Assembly: GCF_030160755.1 (NCBI RefSeq)
Contig: NZ_BSOY01000010.1
Span: 1-57,829 of the forward strand
DNA from: Brevundimonas denitrificans
Lineage (GTDB): Bacteria > Pseudomonadota > Alphaproteobacteria > Caulobacterales > Caulobacteraceae
Reading direction: 5' to 3'
DNA length: 57,829 bases
This document shows, in pieces, positions 14,428 to 23,997 of the stretch. A model generated the notes under the pieces. That model had not been told where the DNA came from. It ran no database searches and was given only the letters and a program-made list of their open reading frames with translations. A program made the position numbers and the translations under genes. How positions within the stretch are numbered: the first letter of the stretch is position 1; every line of letters begins with the position of its first letter.

Positions 14428-16491
14428 TCAGCCCGCGATCATCCCGAAGTCCGCCACCCGGCCCATGACCGCGCGGACCTGCCCCAGCAGTTTCAGCCGG
14501 TTGTCCCGCTCCTCGGCCACCTCGGAGTTGACCATCACCTTGTCGAAGAAGGCGTCCACCGGCGCCCGCAACCGCGCCAGCGCCGTCATGGCGGCGGCGA
14601 AATCCTCGGTCTCCAGCGCGGCGTCCACGGCGGTCGCGGCGGCGGCGGCGGCGAAGGCCAGGGCCGTCTCCTGTTCCGGCTGTCCGGGCAGGCCGGTCCG
14701 GACCATGCCGGTCGGCACGGCCCCCTTCTTCTCCTCTGCCCTGAGGATGTTGGACGCCCGCTTGTACCCGGCCAGCAGATTGGCCCCGTCGTCCGTCGCG
14801 AGGAAGCCGTCCAGCGCCTCCACCCGCCGCACGATGCGGACGAGGTCGTCGTCGCCGAGCGCGAAGACGGCGTCGACGAGATCGTGACGCTTGCCCTGAT
14901 CGCGGAGGAGGACCTTCAGGCGGTCGGCGAAGAAGGCGACCACTTCGGTCTCGATCGACAGTTTGTCGACGGCCCTGGCTAGGCCCGAGAGACCCGCCAA
15001 GGCAGGAGCGACAGCTTGGTTGGACAGTCCGATCCGCGCCTGATTATCCAGCACCAGCCGGATGACCCCCAGCGCCGCCCGCCGCAGCGCAAACGGATCC
15101 TTCGACCCCGTCGGCTTCTCATCGATCGCGAAGAACCCGACCAGCGTGTCCAGCTTGTCGGCCAGCGCCACCGCCACCGTCAGCGGCGCGGTCGGCACCG
15201 AGTCCGCCGGGCCCTGAGGCTTGTAGTGATCGCGCACGGCATCGGCGACGGCGTCCGGATGGCCGGCGGCGCGGGCGTAGTAGCCGCCCATGACGCCCTG
15301 CAGTTCGGGGAACTCCCCGACCATGGCGGCCGACAAATCAGCCTTGGCCAGCTTCGCGGCCGCCTCCGCCTGATCCGGATCGGCCCCGACCAGCGGCGCG
15401 ATCTCACGGGCCAGCGCCGCGATCCGTTCGACGCGCTCGGCCAGCGTCCCCAGCCTGGCGTGGAAGGTCACCCCCTCCAGCTTCCTCGACCAGACCTCGA
15501 ACCCGGTCTTCAGGTCCTCGTCCCAGAAGAAGCGCGCGTCATCCAGACGCGCCGACAGCACGCGGCTGTTGCCGGCGGCCAGCGCCTTGCCGCCGTCCGT
15601 CGCCTCGACATTGGCCACGACCACGAAATGCGGGGCCAGGCCGTGTTTGGCCGGATCGCGCACCGCGAAATATTTCTGGTGCACCTTCATCGACAGCCGC
15701 ACCACCTCGGGGGGCAGGCTCAGGAAGGCCGGGTCCATGTCGCCCAGGATCGGCGTCGGCCATTCGGCCAGCCCCGCCACCTCGTCCAGCAGGCCGTCGT
15801 CATCGACGAGGGCGAAGCCCCGGTCGGCGCAGACCTTCTGCGCCGCCTCGAGGATCTTCAGCCGCCGGTCGACGGCGTCCAGCAGGACGAAATCGCTCTC
15901 GAGCTTCGCCCGGTAATCCGCGAAATCCTTGACCGCGAACGGCCGGCCGCAGCCGAGGAAGCGATGCCCCTCGGTCAGCTCGCCCGAGGCGATCCCGTCG
16001 ATCTCGAACGGCACGACATGGCCGTCGAACAGGGCCACGATCCGCTTCAGCGGCCGCACCCAGCGCAGCGTCCCCGAACCCCAGCGCATCGACTTGGGCC
16101 AGGGGAAGCCGCGCACGATCTGGTCGACCATGCCGGGGATCAGTTCGGCGGTCGGCTGGCCCTTGCTGCTGAGGACAGCGAAGAAGACCCCGTCGCGCTC
16201 GACCAGCTGGTCCTTCGTCAGACCGGTCTTCCGCAGGAAGCCTTCCAGGGCCTGTTCCGGCGCATTGGCCCGCGGGCCCTTGACCTCTTCCTCGCGGTCC
16301 GGCGTCGCCTTGGGCAGCCCTTCGACCACCAGCGTCAACCGCCGCGGCCCGGCGAAGGTCGTCAGGGCGTCATAGGTCAGGCCAGCGGCCTTCAGCCGCT
16401 CGGCGGCCATCCGCTCCAGGTCACGCGCCGCCCCGCCCTGCATGCGGGCCGGGATTTCTTCAGAGAAGAGTTCGAGAAGAAACTGGGCCAT
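14428..16491 (-). CDS. glyS: Glycine-tRNA ligase beta subunit
   Basis: 687 aa. It starts [18 protein letters not shown], the hallmark of bacterial GlyS. GPRANAPEQALEGFLRKTGL, FPWPKSMRW, FLGCGRPFAV and the C-terminal anticodon-binding region (VMVNSEVAEERDNRLKLLGQ) follow. With GlyQ it forms the alpha2beta2 glycyl-tRNA synthetase; the beta subunit carries tRNA-binding domains. The ATG at 16491 overlaps the glyQ stop by one base (TGATG). No U-rich terminator follows, only the imperfect palindrome at 14365-14389. Confidence 0.96.
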   Translation of the reverse strand: MAQFLLELFSEEIPARMQGGAARDLERMAAERLKAAGLTYDALTTFAGPRRLTLVVEGLPKATPDREEEVKGPRANAPEQALEGFLRKTGLTKDQLVERDGVFFAVLSSKGQPTAELIPGMVDQIVRGFPWPKSMRWGSGTLRWVRPLKRIVALFDGHVVPFEIDGIASGELTEGHRFLGCGRPFAVKDFADYRAKLESDFVLLDAVDRRLKILEAAQKVCADRGFALVDDDGLLDEVAGLAEWPTPILGDMDPAFLSLPPEVVRLSMKVHQKYFAVRDPAKHGLAPHFVVVANVEATDGGKALAAGNSRVLSARLDDARFFWDEDLKTGFEVWSRKLEGVTFHARLGTLAERVERIAALAREIAPLVGADPDQAEAAAKLAKADLSAAMVGEFPELQGVMGGYYARAAGHPDAVADAVRDHYKPQGPADSVPTAPLTVAVALADKLDTLVGFFAIDEKPTGSKDPFALRRAALGVIRLVLDNQARIGLSNQAVAPALAGLSGLARAVDKLSIETEVVAFFADRLKVLLRDQGKRHDLVDAVFALGDDDLVRIVRRVEALDGFLATDDGANLLAGYKRASNILRAEEKKGAVPTGMVRTGLPGQPEQETALAFAAAAAATAVDAALETEDFAAAMTALARLRAPVDAFFDKVMVNSEVAEERDNRLKLLGQVRAVMGRVADFGMIAG

Positions 16492-17378
16492 CAGACGCGC
16501 CCCCTTTCCTGCTCGACCCATTCGGTGGCGCAGGCCTTACACAGATCCCGGATGCGCCCGATGTAGCTCTGGCGTTCGGCGACGGCGATCGCCCCGCGGG
16601 CGTCCATCAGATTGAACAGGTGGCTGGCCTTCAGCACCTGGTCATAGGCCGGCAGCACCAGGGCCTGGTCCTGCGGACCCTTCATCGCCAGCAAGCGCCC
16701 GACCTCGCCAACCATGTCCTCGAACCGGCGCTTCAACCCGTCGACGTCATAGCCGTGGAAATTGGCCTCCGACTGCTGGCGCTCGTTCTCGAGGAAGACC
16801 TCGCCATAGGTCAGGCCCTCCTTGGTGAACCTCAGGTCGTAGACGTTGTCGACGCCCTGGACGTACATGGCCAGACGCTCCAGCCCGTAGGTCAGCTCGC
16901 CCGAGACGACGTCGACCTCGATCCCGCCAACGCCCTGGAAATAGGTGAACTGCGTCACCTCCATCCCGTCGCACCAGACCTCCCAGCCCAGCCCCCAGGC
17001 GCCGACGGTCGGGTTCTCCCAGTCGTCCTCGACGAAGCGGATGTCGTGCAGTTTCGGATCGATGCCGATCGCCGCCAGCGAGCCCAGATACAGGGCCTGC
17101 AGGTCGTCCGGGTTCGGCTTCAGGATCACCTGATACTGGTAATAGTGCTGTAATCTATTGGGATTTTCGCCATAGCGCCCATCGCCGGGCCGCCGCGACG
17201 GCTGCACATAGGCGGCCTTCCAAGGGCGCGGCCCGAGCGCCCGCAGCACGGTCGCCGGATGCAGGGTCCCGGCGCCGACCTCGATGTCATAGGGCTGCAG
17301 GATCGCGCAGCCCTGATCGCCCCAGTATTTGTGAAGCGTCAGGATCAGGTCCTGGAAGGCGAGCGGTTCGGTCGTCAC
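16491..17378 (-). CDS. glyQ: Glycine-tRNA ligase alpha subunit
   Basis: 295 aa from GTG at 17378. Motifs include [60 protein letters not shown] and [18 protein letters not shown], which form the class II catalytic core with ATP and glycine sites. The GTG gives the normal family length and starts next to the conserved domain; an ATG at 17441 would add a 21-residue basic extension not expected in GlyQ. First gene of the glyQS operon, divergent from a polysaccharide deacetylase gene. Confidence 0.95.
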   Translation of the reverse strand: MTTEPLAFQDLILTLHKYWGDQGCAILQPYDIEVGAGTLHPATVLRALGPRPWKAAYVQPSRRPGDGRYGENPNRLQHYYQYQVILKPNPDDLQALYLGSLAAIGIDPKLHDIRFVEDDWENPTVGAWGLGWEVWCDGMEVTQFTYFQGVGGIEVDVVSGELTYGLERLAMYVQGVDNVYDLRFTKEGLTYGEVFLENERQQSEANFHGYDVDGLKRRFEDMVGEVGRLLAMKGPQDQALVLPAYDQVLKASHLFNLMDARGAIAVAERQSYIGRIRDLCKACATEWVEQERGRV

Positions 17379-17493
17379 GGGCAGCTTTTTCGTCCGGGGA
17401 AGAAGGCGGCGGACCCTAGACGGGCGGCCCTTGGCGGGCAAGGCGAAGCCCCGCCATACGCTTCCTTAAGCGCCCCCGCGCTATGACCGCCGC

Positions 17494-18234
17494 ATGAAGC
17501 AGATCGACCAGATGCGCCGCCGCGCCGCGCGCTATCTCGACATCGAGGCGGTGACCATCGCGCCGCCGCGCGGGGTCTTCTCGCTGAGCTTCGACGACTT
17601 CCCCGCCAGCGCCTGGACCGAGGCCGGACGGGTGCTGGCCGAGCACGGCGTGAAGGCCACCTACTACGTCTGCGGCGGCCTCGCCGGCGGGGTCAACATG
17701 GACCGCGACCAGTTCGAGGTCGAACACCTGCAGGCCCTGCACGCCGCCGGCCACGAGGTCGGCTGCCACACCTTCGGCCACACCAGCGCCCTGCGCATGG
17801 ACGCCGGGGCCCTGCGCCTCAGCCTTGACGCCAACGCCGCCTGGGTGGCGGAACGGCTGGACGGCTGCCGCATGACCACCTTCGCCTGGCCGTTCGGCGA
17901 TGCGACGGTCTCGGCCAAGAGACTGGTGCGCCGCCGCTTCGCCATGGCCCGCGGCGTCCGCGACGGCGTCAACGCCGGGCGTGAAGATCGGGCGCTCGTC
18001 AAGTCGATCGGGTTGGAGCGCCGCCGCCTCCCCGGCTACGACCTCGAAGGCCTGATGGCCGAGGCCGCAGCGTCGAACGGCTGGCTGACCGCCTACGGTC
18101 ACGACGTCTCGGACCGGCCCACTGACTATGGCTGCACCCCGGCCGATCTGGATCGGGTGTTGGGTCTGGCGAAGGCGGCCGGGCTGGAGATCGCGCCCGT
18201 CGGCGAGGCGTGGAGCCGGGTAGCCAGCGCCTGA
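17494..18234 (+). CDS. Polysaccharide deacetylase (CE4/NodB) family protein
   Basis: 246 aa. NodB motifs: FSLSFDDFP (catalytic Asp and metal-binding Asp) and HEVGCHTFGHTSA (metal-binding His residues), followed by TFAWPFGDATVS. It has no signal peptide, so the substrate is probably cytoplasmic or the protein is exported by another route. Likely role: removal of acyl groups from a glycan or related small molecule. It ends 3 bp from the convergent hypothetical gene (TGATCGTCA junction). Confidence 0.87.
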   Translation: MKQIDQMRRRAARYLDIEAVTIAPPRGVFSLSFDDFPASAWTEAGRVLAEHGVKATYYVCGGLAGGVNMDRDQFEVEHLQALHAAGHEVGCHTFGHTSALRMDAGALRLSLDANAAWVAERLDGCRMTTFAWPFGDATVSAKRLVRRRFAMARGVRDGVNAGREDRALVKSIGLERRRLPGYDLEGLMAEAAASNGWLTAYGHDVSDRPTDYGCTPADLDRVLGLAKAAGLEIAPVGEAWSRVASA

Positions 18235-18237
18235 TCG

Positions 18238-19161
18238 TCAGGCCGCTTCGCGCATCATCGCGGCCTTGCGCGCGTCGGCCCAGCGGATCAGGGCGGCGCG
18301 GGGGAAGGCGACGATCCACGAACGGGCCGTGTACTCGCCCTTCTCGATCAGGGCCGCGCGGGTCGGCGAACTGGTGGCGGCGCGCTGGGTGTGAATCTCG
18401 CCCGGCCCCTGATGCACCATGAAGGCGCCGTGCTTCAGCAGGTTGAGGCGCAGATAGGCCAGACGCGGGCTGATCTGTTCCAGCGGCGGATCATAGAACC
18501 AGCTGGACCCCAGCATGCCGGCCATCTCCGGACGGCGCTTGCAGATCTCGGCGGCGGTGGCCCAGGCGCGGTCCCAGCCGGCCTCGTTGAAGTCCGACAG
18601 TTCGCGGCTCTCGGTATGGACCTCCAGCCAGGGCTTCCACGCCTGGGCGGCGGCATAGGCCGGGATCACGGACCAGCCCCAGCCCTCGCGGGCATGACGC
18701 AGCACCTGCCCCGGCCCCATGGGCGAGGACAGGTCGATCATCTGGGTGCGGGCGCCGGGCACGCTGAGGACCAGCGAGATGCGCACGTCCTTGGCCCAGA
18801 AGTCGCGGTCATAGGGATCGGCCGCGGCGGTCAGGAAATCAGCGAGCCGCTGGATCCATTCCGGATAAAGCTCGAGCGAGGCCTGCGGCAGGTCAGCCGC
18901 CGGGACGCGCGCGGGCATCTCAAGCGCCCAGAGCGCGACGAGGGCGCGGCGGTGGTCATCGGTCAGGGCGGCGCCGAAGGCCTCGGTCAGGGCCTCTTCC
19001 GCCCGGTGGCCGGGCTGGTCGAAATCCCAGTGCGGGGCCGAGGCGGCGGCCGCGGCCGCGGCGGCGTCCTTGAGAGCGTGGAGCCGGGCGCGATCCTCGA
19101 CCGGGACCCTGGCGAGCACGGCTTCGAACGCGGCGATCTGGGCGGGCGAGAGCGTTTCCAT
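18238..19161 (-). CDS. Conserved hypothetical protein, soluble
   Basis: 307 aa from METLSPAQIAAFEAVLARV. It is alpha-helical in appearance, tryptophan-rich (WIQRLADFLTAAADPYDRDF, REGWGWSVIPAYAAAQAWKP, WDRAWATAAEICKRRPE) with no membrane segment, signal peptide or recognisable catalytic motif. The basic C-terminus (IRWADARKAAMMREAA) may bind nucleic acid, but that is speculation. It is separated from ispE by 53 bp and could be cotranscribed with the gene cluster upstream. Family not recognised. Confidence 0.75.
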   Translation of the reverse strand: METLSPAQIAAFEAVLARVPVEDRARLHALKDAAAAAAAASAPHWDFDQPGHRAEEALTEAFGAALTDDHRRALVALWALEMPARVPAADLPQASLELYPEWIQRLADFLTAAADPYDRDFWAKDVRISLVLSVPGARTQMIDLSSPMGPGQVLRHAREGWGWSVIPAYAAAQAWKPWLEVHTESRELSDFNEAGWDRAWATAAEICKRRPEMAGMLGSSWFYDPPLEQISPRLAYLRLNLLKHGAFMVHQGPGEIHTQRAATSSPTRAALIEKGEYTARSWIVAFPRAALIRWADARKAAMMREAA

Positions 19162-19214
19162 ATCGCCACTCTGCCAGACACGGGTTTGCCGACGGTTAAG
19201 GCGGCGATCGGCGG

Positions 19215-20081
19215 CTAGCGCAGGACGGTCGGCCGCACCCACCAGTCGGGGTGGAGGGCCGCCAACGCCCGCCCGGCGACCTCGGCCGCGCGGGCCGTAT
19301 CAAAGAGGGCGAAGACCGTGGCGCCCGAGCCCGACATCCGGGTCAGGCGCGCGCCGGGCAGGTCCGCCGTCGCCGCAAGAGCCTCGCCGATCGCCGGGGC
19401 GAGGGCTGCGGCGGGCGCCTCCAGATCGTTCCGCTGGATCGCCAGCCAGTCGATGACGGACGCTGCGTCCCAATCCGATGGGGGGGCGGGCCTACGCGCT
19501 TCGCCCGGGGACCCGGCGTCAAACGCGCGATAGACGGCCCCGGTCGAGGAGGGCACGCCCGGATTGACCAGCAAGGCCGGCAGCGCCAGCAGGCCGGCCT
19601 CGAAGGTCAGGACGTCGCCCCGCCCCTCGGCCCAGGCGGCGCGGGCGTGCAGGCACATGGGGCCGTCGGCGGCGAGGGCGGCGGCGATCTCCGCCAGCGC
19701 CGCATCGTCGAACGGCAGGCCCAGCGCATCCCGCGCGAGCTTCAGCACGGCCCCGGCGTCCGACGAACCACCGCCCAGCCCGGCCGCCACCGGCAGCTGT
19801 TTGTCGAGGGTGATCCGCAGCCCCGGCTCGCCGATGCCAGCCGCCGCACCCAGGGCGCGGACCGCCTTCAGGACCAGATTGTCGTCCTCCGCTTGGAGGG
19901 CGTCGGCGAAGGGCCCTGTGACCGCCAGCGACAGCCCGTCCGCCGCTTCGACTGTCAGCCGGTCGCCGACATCGGCGAAGACCACCAGACTGGCGAGCGG
20001 GTGGTAGCCGTCGGCCTCAAGCGGCCCGACGTGCAGGAACAGATTGACCTTGGCGGGCGCGAGCCGGGCGATCGCCTCCAT
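19215..20081 (-). CDS. ispE: 4-diphosphocytidyl-2-C-methyl-D-erythritol kinase
   Basis: 288 aa. GHMP kinase motifs: LAPAKVNLFLHVGPLEADGY (N-terminal substrate site with catalytic Lys), LPVAAGLGGGSSDAGAVLK (ATP-binding glycine loop) and RMSGSGATVFALFD (motif 3). It phosphorylates CDP-ME in the MEP route to isopentenyl diphosphate. It lies 3 bp after the TPR gene, indicating one transcript with it. No other MEP-pathway gene is in the window. Confidence 0.95.
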   Translation of the reverse strand: MEAIARLAPAKVNLFLHVGPLEADGYHPLASLVVFADVGDRLTVEAADGLSLAVTGPFADALQAEDDNLVLKAVRALGAAAGIGEPGLRITLDKQLPVAAGLGGGSSDAGAVLKLARDALGLPFDDAALAEIAAALAADGPMCLHARAAWAEGRGDVLTFEAGLLALPALLVNPGVPSSTGAVYRAFDAGSPGEARRPAPPSDWDAASVIDWLAIQRNDLEAPAAALAPAIGEALAATADLPGARLTRMSGSGATVFALFDTARAAEVAGRALAALHPDWWVRPTVLR

Positions 20082-20084
20082 GGA

Positions 20085-21953
20085 TCAGGATTGGCCGGCG
20101 GCCACCGGCGGCGCGATCGACAGGCCCTTGGCCAGCTTCTGCTCCACCTCGGCGCGGCGTTCGGCGTCGGGCTCCAGCGTCAGCACGCGATTCCACTGCC
20201 ACCGGGCCTCGCGCTGGCGTCCGACCTGCCAGTAGGCGTCGCCGAGGTGGTCGTTGATCTCGGCGTTGGCGGGCTCCTTGCCGACCGCGCCTTCCAGCGT
20301 CTCGACGGCGATGTCGTACTGACCCTGCCGGAACTGGGCCCAGCCGAGCGAGTCCTGGATATTGCCGTTCTCGGGCTCGGCGGCGTGCGCGCGGGCCAGC
20401 ATCTCGGCCCCCTGCTCGACCCGGCGGCCGCTGTCGACCCACATATAGCCGAGAGAGTTGAGCAGTGACGGGCTGTCCGGCGCGGCCTGAAGCGCCGCCC
20501 ACAGCTCGGCCTCGGCCTCCTCGATGCGACCAAGCTCCTGCAGCGTCAGGCCGCGGATTTCCCGGATGTCCGGATGGGTCCGCGCGGCGTTCGCGCTTGG
20601 ATCGTCGATGGCGGCGAGGGCTTCCTCATGACGGCCAAGGTCGTTCAGCTGGGCCGTCAGCAATCTGAGAATCTGGGGTTCGCCGGGCGAGACCGCGCGC
20701 GCCTGTTCGAAGGCGGCGAGGGCCTCGGCAGCGCGATTTTCCCGCGCGAAACTGACCGCCATGCCGACCTGGGCCTCGGCGTACCGGATCGGGTTTTCGG
20801 GCCCGACCCTGCCGAACGCCTCCCGGGCTTCCGCTTGTTGGGTTCCGGCGGCCAGGGTCTGTCCCAGATGCAGGGCAATCTCGTCGTCCGGGTGCAGATT
20901 CTCCGCCATCCTCAAGTAGACGACGACCTGCGACCGGGCCTCAGGGTTGGAACCGAGAAAGATGGCGGCATATCTGAGCCCCTGGGCCGCCAGTTCGACC
21001 GGCGTGGGCGCCGCGGGCGGGCGAATCTGCACCAGTCCCCGAGCTTCGGCCGAGGTGTCCGCTCCGTCCGTTGCGGCTGCACCGAGCACCCGCTGGTAGT
21101 AGGCGAAGGCTTCGTCGTTCCGGCCGAGCCGCTTCAGGAAGTCGGCGTAGTCCCGCGCGAACAGCTGGGTGGCGACCGGGACTTCAAGCAAGGTCTGAAA
21201 GGCCGCCTCAGCCTCGGCATACCGGCGGCGGCTCTCCAGCAGGCGGGCGTGCTGGTGCAGCAATATCAGGGTGGCGGGATCGCCGGGCATCAACGACACC
21301 GGCGTCAGGGCCGAGTCCCAGTCGTCAGCCGCGGCGGCGACGGGAGCCCGCAGGAAGCGCGCCGCCAAGGCAAAGGCCGCATCAAACTCCCCCGCATCGA
21401 GAATCGCCAGTCCGGCTCGCGCATCACCCCGTTGCATGGCGTCGACCGCCCCGGCGAGTCGTCCCGCGTCGGCGAGCGCCGGTTCATTCTGGAGGGCGGG
21501 CGAAATCCGGACGATGGCGTCGAGATCGCCGGCCATCAGGCCCGCGCGGAACGCGTCGAACCCCACCCGAGGCTGTTCCGGAACCAGGCTCTGGCTCTGC
21601 GCCAACAGGTCCGAACCCTCGGCGTAGTCCCCGCGTAGGCTGGCGCTCAGACCTGACAGGTAGAGACCATAAGCGGACTGTCCCGCCGCATCGACGGGTA
21701 CCGGCGCCCATACCGCCGGAATGGGAGGCGCGACGGGTTCCGCCGGCCCGGCCGCAACCGGCTCCGCCGGGTTCACGAGGGGCGGCAGGATATTGACCGG
21801 CCCGGGCGTCTCGTTCTGGGGAGCAGGGACTATGGCCGACGGCTGGACCAGCGGCTGGTCGACGACAACCGGCGCATCCTGCGCCCACGCGGGCGCGGTC
21901 AGCGCGGTCAGGGCGCCGACGGTCAGGAGCAGGGAAAGGCGGGAAAGACGCAT
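20085..21953 (-). CDS. Exported tetratricopeptide repeat protein
   Basis: 622 aa. Signal peptide about residues 1-24 (MRLSRLSLLLTVGALTALTA, cleavage after AWAQ), then a proline-rich linker to about residue 80, then TPR repeats to the end. Clear repeat units include SRRRYAEAEAAFQTLLEVP, LGRNDEAFAYYQRVLGAAA, ENRAAEALAAFEQARAVSP and RQGQYDIAVETLEGAVGKEP. Such proteins scaffold envelope complexes; the partner is unknown. The start at 21953 was chosen for the signal peptide and an upstream GGAAGG. It precedes ispE by 3 bp. Confidence 0.86.
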   Translation of the reverse strand: MRLSRLSLLLTVGALTALTAPAWAQDAPVVVDQPLVQPSAIVPAPQNETPGPVNILPPLVNPAEPVAAGPAEPVAPPIPAVWAPVPVDAAGQSAYGLYLSGLSASLRGDYAEGSDLLAQSQSLVPEQPRVGFDAFRAGLMAGDLDAIVRISPALQNEPALADAGRLAGAVDAMQRGDARAGLAILDAGEFDAAFALAARFLRAPVAAAADDWDSALTPVSLMPGDPATLILLHQHARLLESRRRYAEAEAAFQTLLEVPVATQLFARDYADFLKRLGRNDEAFAYYQRVLGAAATDGADTSAEARGLVQIRPPAAPTPVELAAQGLRYAAIFLGSNPEARSQVVVYLRMAENLHPDDEIALHLGQTLAAGTQQAEAREAFGRVGPENPIRYAEAQVGMAVSFARENRAAEALAAFEQARAVSPGEPQILRLLTAQLNDLGRHEEALAAIDDPSANAARTHPDIREIRGLTLQELGRIEEAEAELWAALQAAPDSPSLLNSLGYMWVDSGRRVEQGAEMLARAHAAEPENGNIQDSLGWAQFRQGQYDIAVETLEGAVGKEPANAEINDHLGDAYWQVGRQREARWQWNRVLTLEPDAERRAEVEQKLAKGLSIAPPVAAGQS

Positions 21954-22103
21954 GACCACGAACCTTCCCGCTTTATGAGGCGGCGACAAGGCCCCTCGCC
22001 CGGCGCGCGTCACATATTCGACGCGCGCTGCCCGGGCGCGACGACCCTTGCCCCGAATCCCTGCGCGTGTGACCGTTCCGCTCAGCAAGGGGAGCCGGTC
22101 AAT

Positions 22104-23996
22104 ATGCGAATTCTCGCGTCGGTCATGGCGACCGCTTTTCTGGCGGCGGCGACTCCGGGAATGGCCCAGTCTGCTTCCGATTCCGATGTCGCGCGCACGG
22201 TCGAGGCGATCGCCAGCATCCGTTCGGCGGGCGGACCCAGCTTCTCGCCCGACGGCTCGCGGATCGCCTATATCTCATCCACCAGCGGCATCCCCCAGCT
22301 CTGGACCATGGCCGCAGATGGAAGCGAGGCGCGGCAGATCACCCGCCTCAACGATCCCGTGCAGTCGGTCGACTGGTCGCCGTCCGGGGACCAGCTCGCC
22401 TGGGACGTCGCCCCCGGCGGCGGGCTGAATGTCCAGATCTATGTCAGCCGCCCCGACGGCAGCGACGCGCGTCGCCTGACCGCCGGGGGCAGGGAAAACA
22501 ACGCGCTGACGGGCTGGACCGACGACGGCCGGCGGCTGATGGCCGCCTCCAATTCGCGCGATCCGGCGCGGTTCGAACCGGTGCTGATCGATGTCGCGAC
22601 GGGCGTGGCGACGCCGGTCAGCGACGGCGCGGGGGTCAGCCGGCTGCTGGACCTGAGCCCCGACGGCCGTCATGCGGTCATCACCCGGCTGGTCAGCCGC
22701 GGCGACAACAACCTCTATCTCGTCGATCTGACCACCGGCGCCGAGACCCTGCTGACTCCCCATACGGAGACCGCGACCTTCGGCTGGGGCGAGTTCTCGC
22801 CTGACGGAAGGCGCATCCATGTGCTTTCAAACGGCGGGCGCGACCGGCTGGCCTTCGGGGTGATCGATCTAGAGCCCGATGGTGCGCCGGGTCCGATCCG
22901 GATCATCGCGGAGCGGGCGGACGCCGAGGCGGAATCGGCGAGCCTGTCGCATGACGGACGGCGGGCCGCCCTGTTCTGGAACGCCTCCGGTCGCAGCGAA
23001 CTGTCCTGGCTGGATACCGACAGCGGCGCGGTCACGCCCGGACCCGCCCTGCCGATGGACATCGTCTCCGCCAGCGCCCTGTCGCGGGACGGCGAGACGC
23101 TGGCGCTGTCGGGCTCGGGCGCGAACCGCCCGGGAGACATCCATCGGCTGGACATCGCCGCGGGAACGTTGGTCCAGCTGACCCACAGCGCCCACGACGG
23201 CGTCGATCTGGACACGCTGGTGCGGCCGACCCTCGTCACCTATCAGGCCCATGACGGGGTGGAGTTGTCGGGCTGGCTGTACCGGCCGCACGGCGCGACC
23301 GGACCAGGACCGGTGGTCTTCAACTATCACGGCGGCCCCGAGGGGCAGTCCCGGCCGTCCATGAGCGACGTGACCCAGGCGCTGGTGGCGCGCGGCATCA
23401 CCGTCTTCGCTCCCAATGTTCGCGGCTCGTCCGGCTTCGGCAAGCGCTTCGTCAATCTCGACAACGGCGCCCTGCGGGTCGACGGCGTGCGCGACATCAA
23501 GGCCACGACCGATCACCTGGTGGCGGCCGGAATCGCCGATCCGGGGCGGCTGGGCATCATGGGCGGTTCGTACGGCGGCTACATGGTGATGGCCGGCGTC
23601 ACAGAATATCCGGAGATGTTCGCGGGTGGCGCCAATCTGTTCGGCGTGGTCAATTTCGAGACCTTCTTCGCCCAGACCGAGCCCTGGATGGCGGCGATCT
23701 CGACCGTCGAATACGGCAATCCGGTCACCGAGGCCGACATGCTCCGGGCCCTGTCGCCGATCCACAAGATCGACATCGTGACGACGCCCCTGATCATCCT
23801 GCACGGGGCGAACGACACCAATGTCCCGGTCGTCGAGGCCGAGCAGATCGTCAACAGCCTGAGGGCGCGGGATGTGCCGGTCGAATACGTCCTGTTCCCC
23901 GACGAGGGTCACGGCTGGCGCAAACTGCCCAACCGCATCCGCTCGACGACGGCCCTCGTGAGCTTCTTCGAACGGACGTTGGGGCCTCGGCCCTGA
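22104..23996 (+). CDS. S9 family (prolyl oligopeptidase-type) peptidase, exported
   Basis: 630 aa. The signal peptide is about residues 1-21 (MRILASVMATAFLAAATPGM). A seven-bladed propeller with WD40/TolB-like repeats (FSPDGSRIAYISSTSGIPQL, VDWSPSGDQLAWDV, FSPDGRRIHVLSNGGRDRLA) fills residues 30-370. The C-terminal alpha/beta hydrolase carries the nucleophile in GIMGGSYGGYMVMAG (Ser), the Asp in HGANDTNVP and the His in PDEGHGW. It would cleave short peptides in the periplasm. GGGGAG lies 10 nt before the ATG. Its stop is 1 bp from the convergent ETF-QO stop. Confidence 0.9.
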   Translation: MRILASVMATAFLAAATPGMAQSASDSDVARTVEAIASIRSAGGPSFSPDGSRIAYISSTSGIPQLWTMAADGSEARQITRLNDPVQSVDWSPSGDQLAWDVAPGGGLNVQIYVSRPDGSDARRLTAGGRENNALTGWTDDGRRLMAASNSRDPARFEPVLIDVATGVATPVSDGAGVSRLLDLSPDGRHAVITRLVSRGDNNLYLVDLTTGAETLLTPHTETATFGWGEFSPDGRRIHVLSNGGRDRLAFGVIDLEPDGAPGPIRIIAERADAEAESASLSHDGRRAALFWNASGRSELSWLDTDSGAVTPGPALPMDIVSASALSRDGETLALSGSGANRPGDIHRLDIAAGTLVQLTHSAHDGVDLDTLVRPTLVTYQAHDGVELSGWLYRPHGATGPGPVVFNYHGGPEGQSRPSMSDVTQALVARGITVFAPNVRGSSGFGKRFVNLDNGALRVDGVRDIKATTDHLVAAGIADPGRLGIMGGSYGGYMVMAGVTEYPEMFAGGANLFGVVNFETFFAQTEPWMAAISTVEYGNPVTEADMLRALSPIHKIDIVTTPLIILHGANDTNVPVVEAEQIVNSLRARDVPVEYVLFPDEGHGWRKLPNRIRSTTALVSFFERTLGPRP

Positions 23997-23997
23997 C

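Noticed and set aside
15016..16566. A 516-codon plus-strand frame opposite glyS
   Set aside because: GlyS is unmistakable on the minus strand; the plus frame shows only Arg/Gln/His-rich low-complexity sequence.
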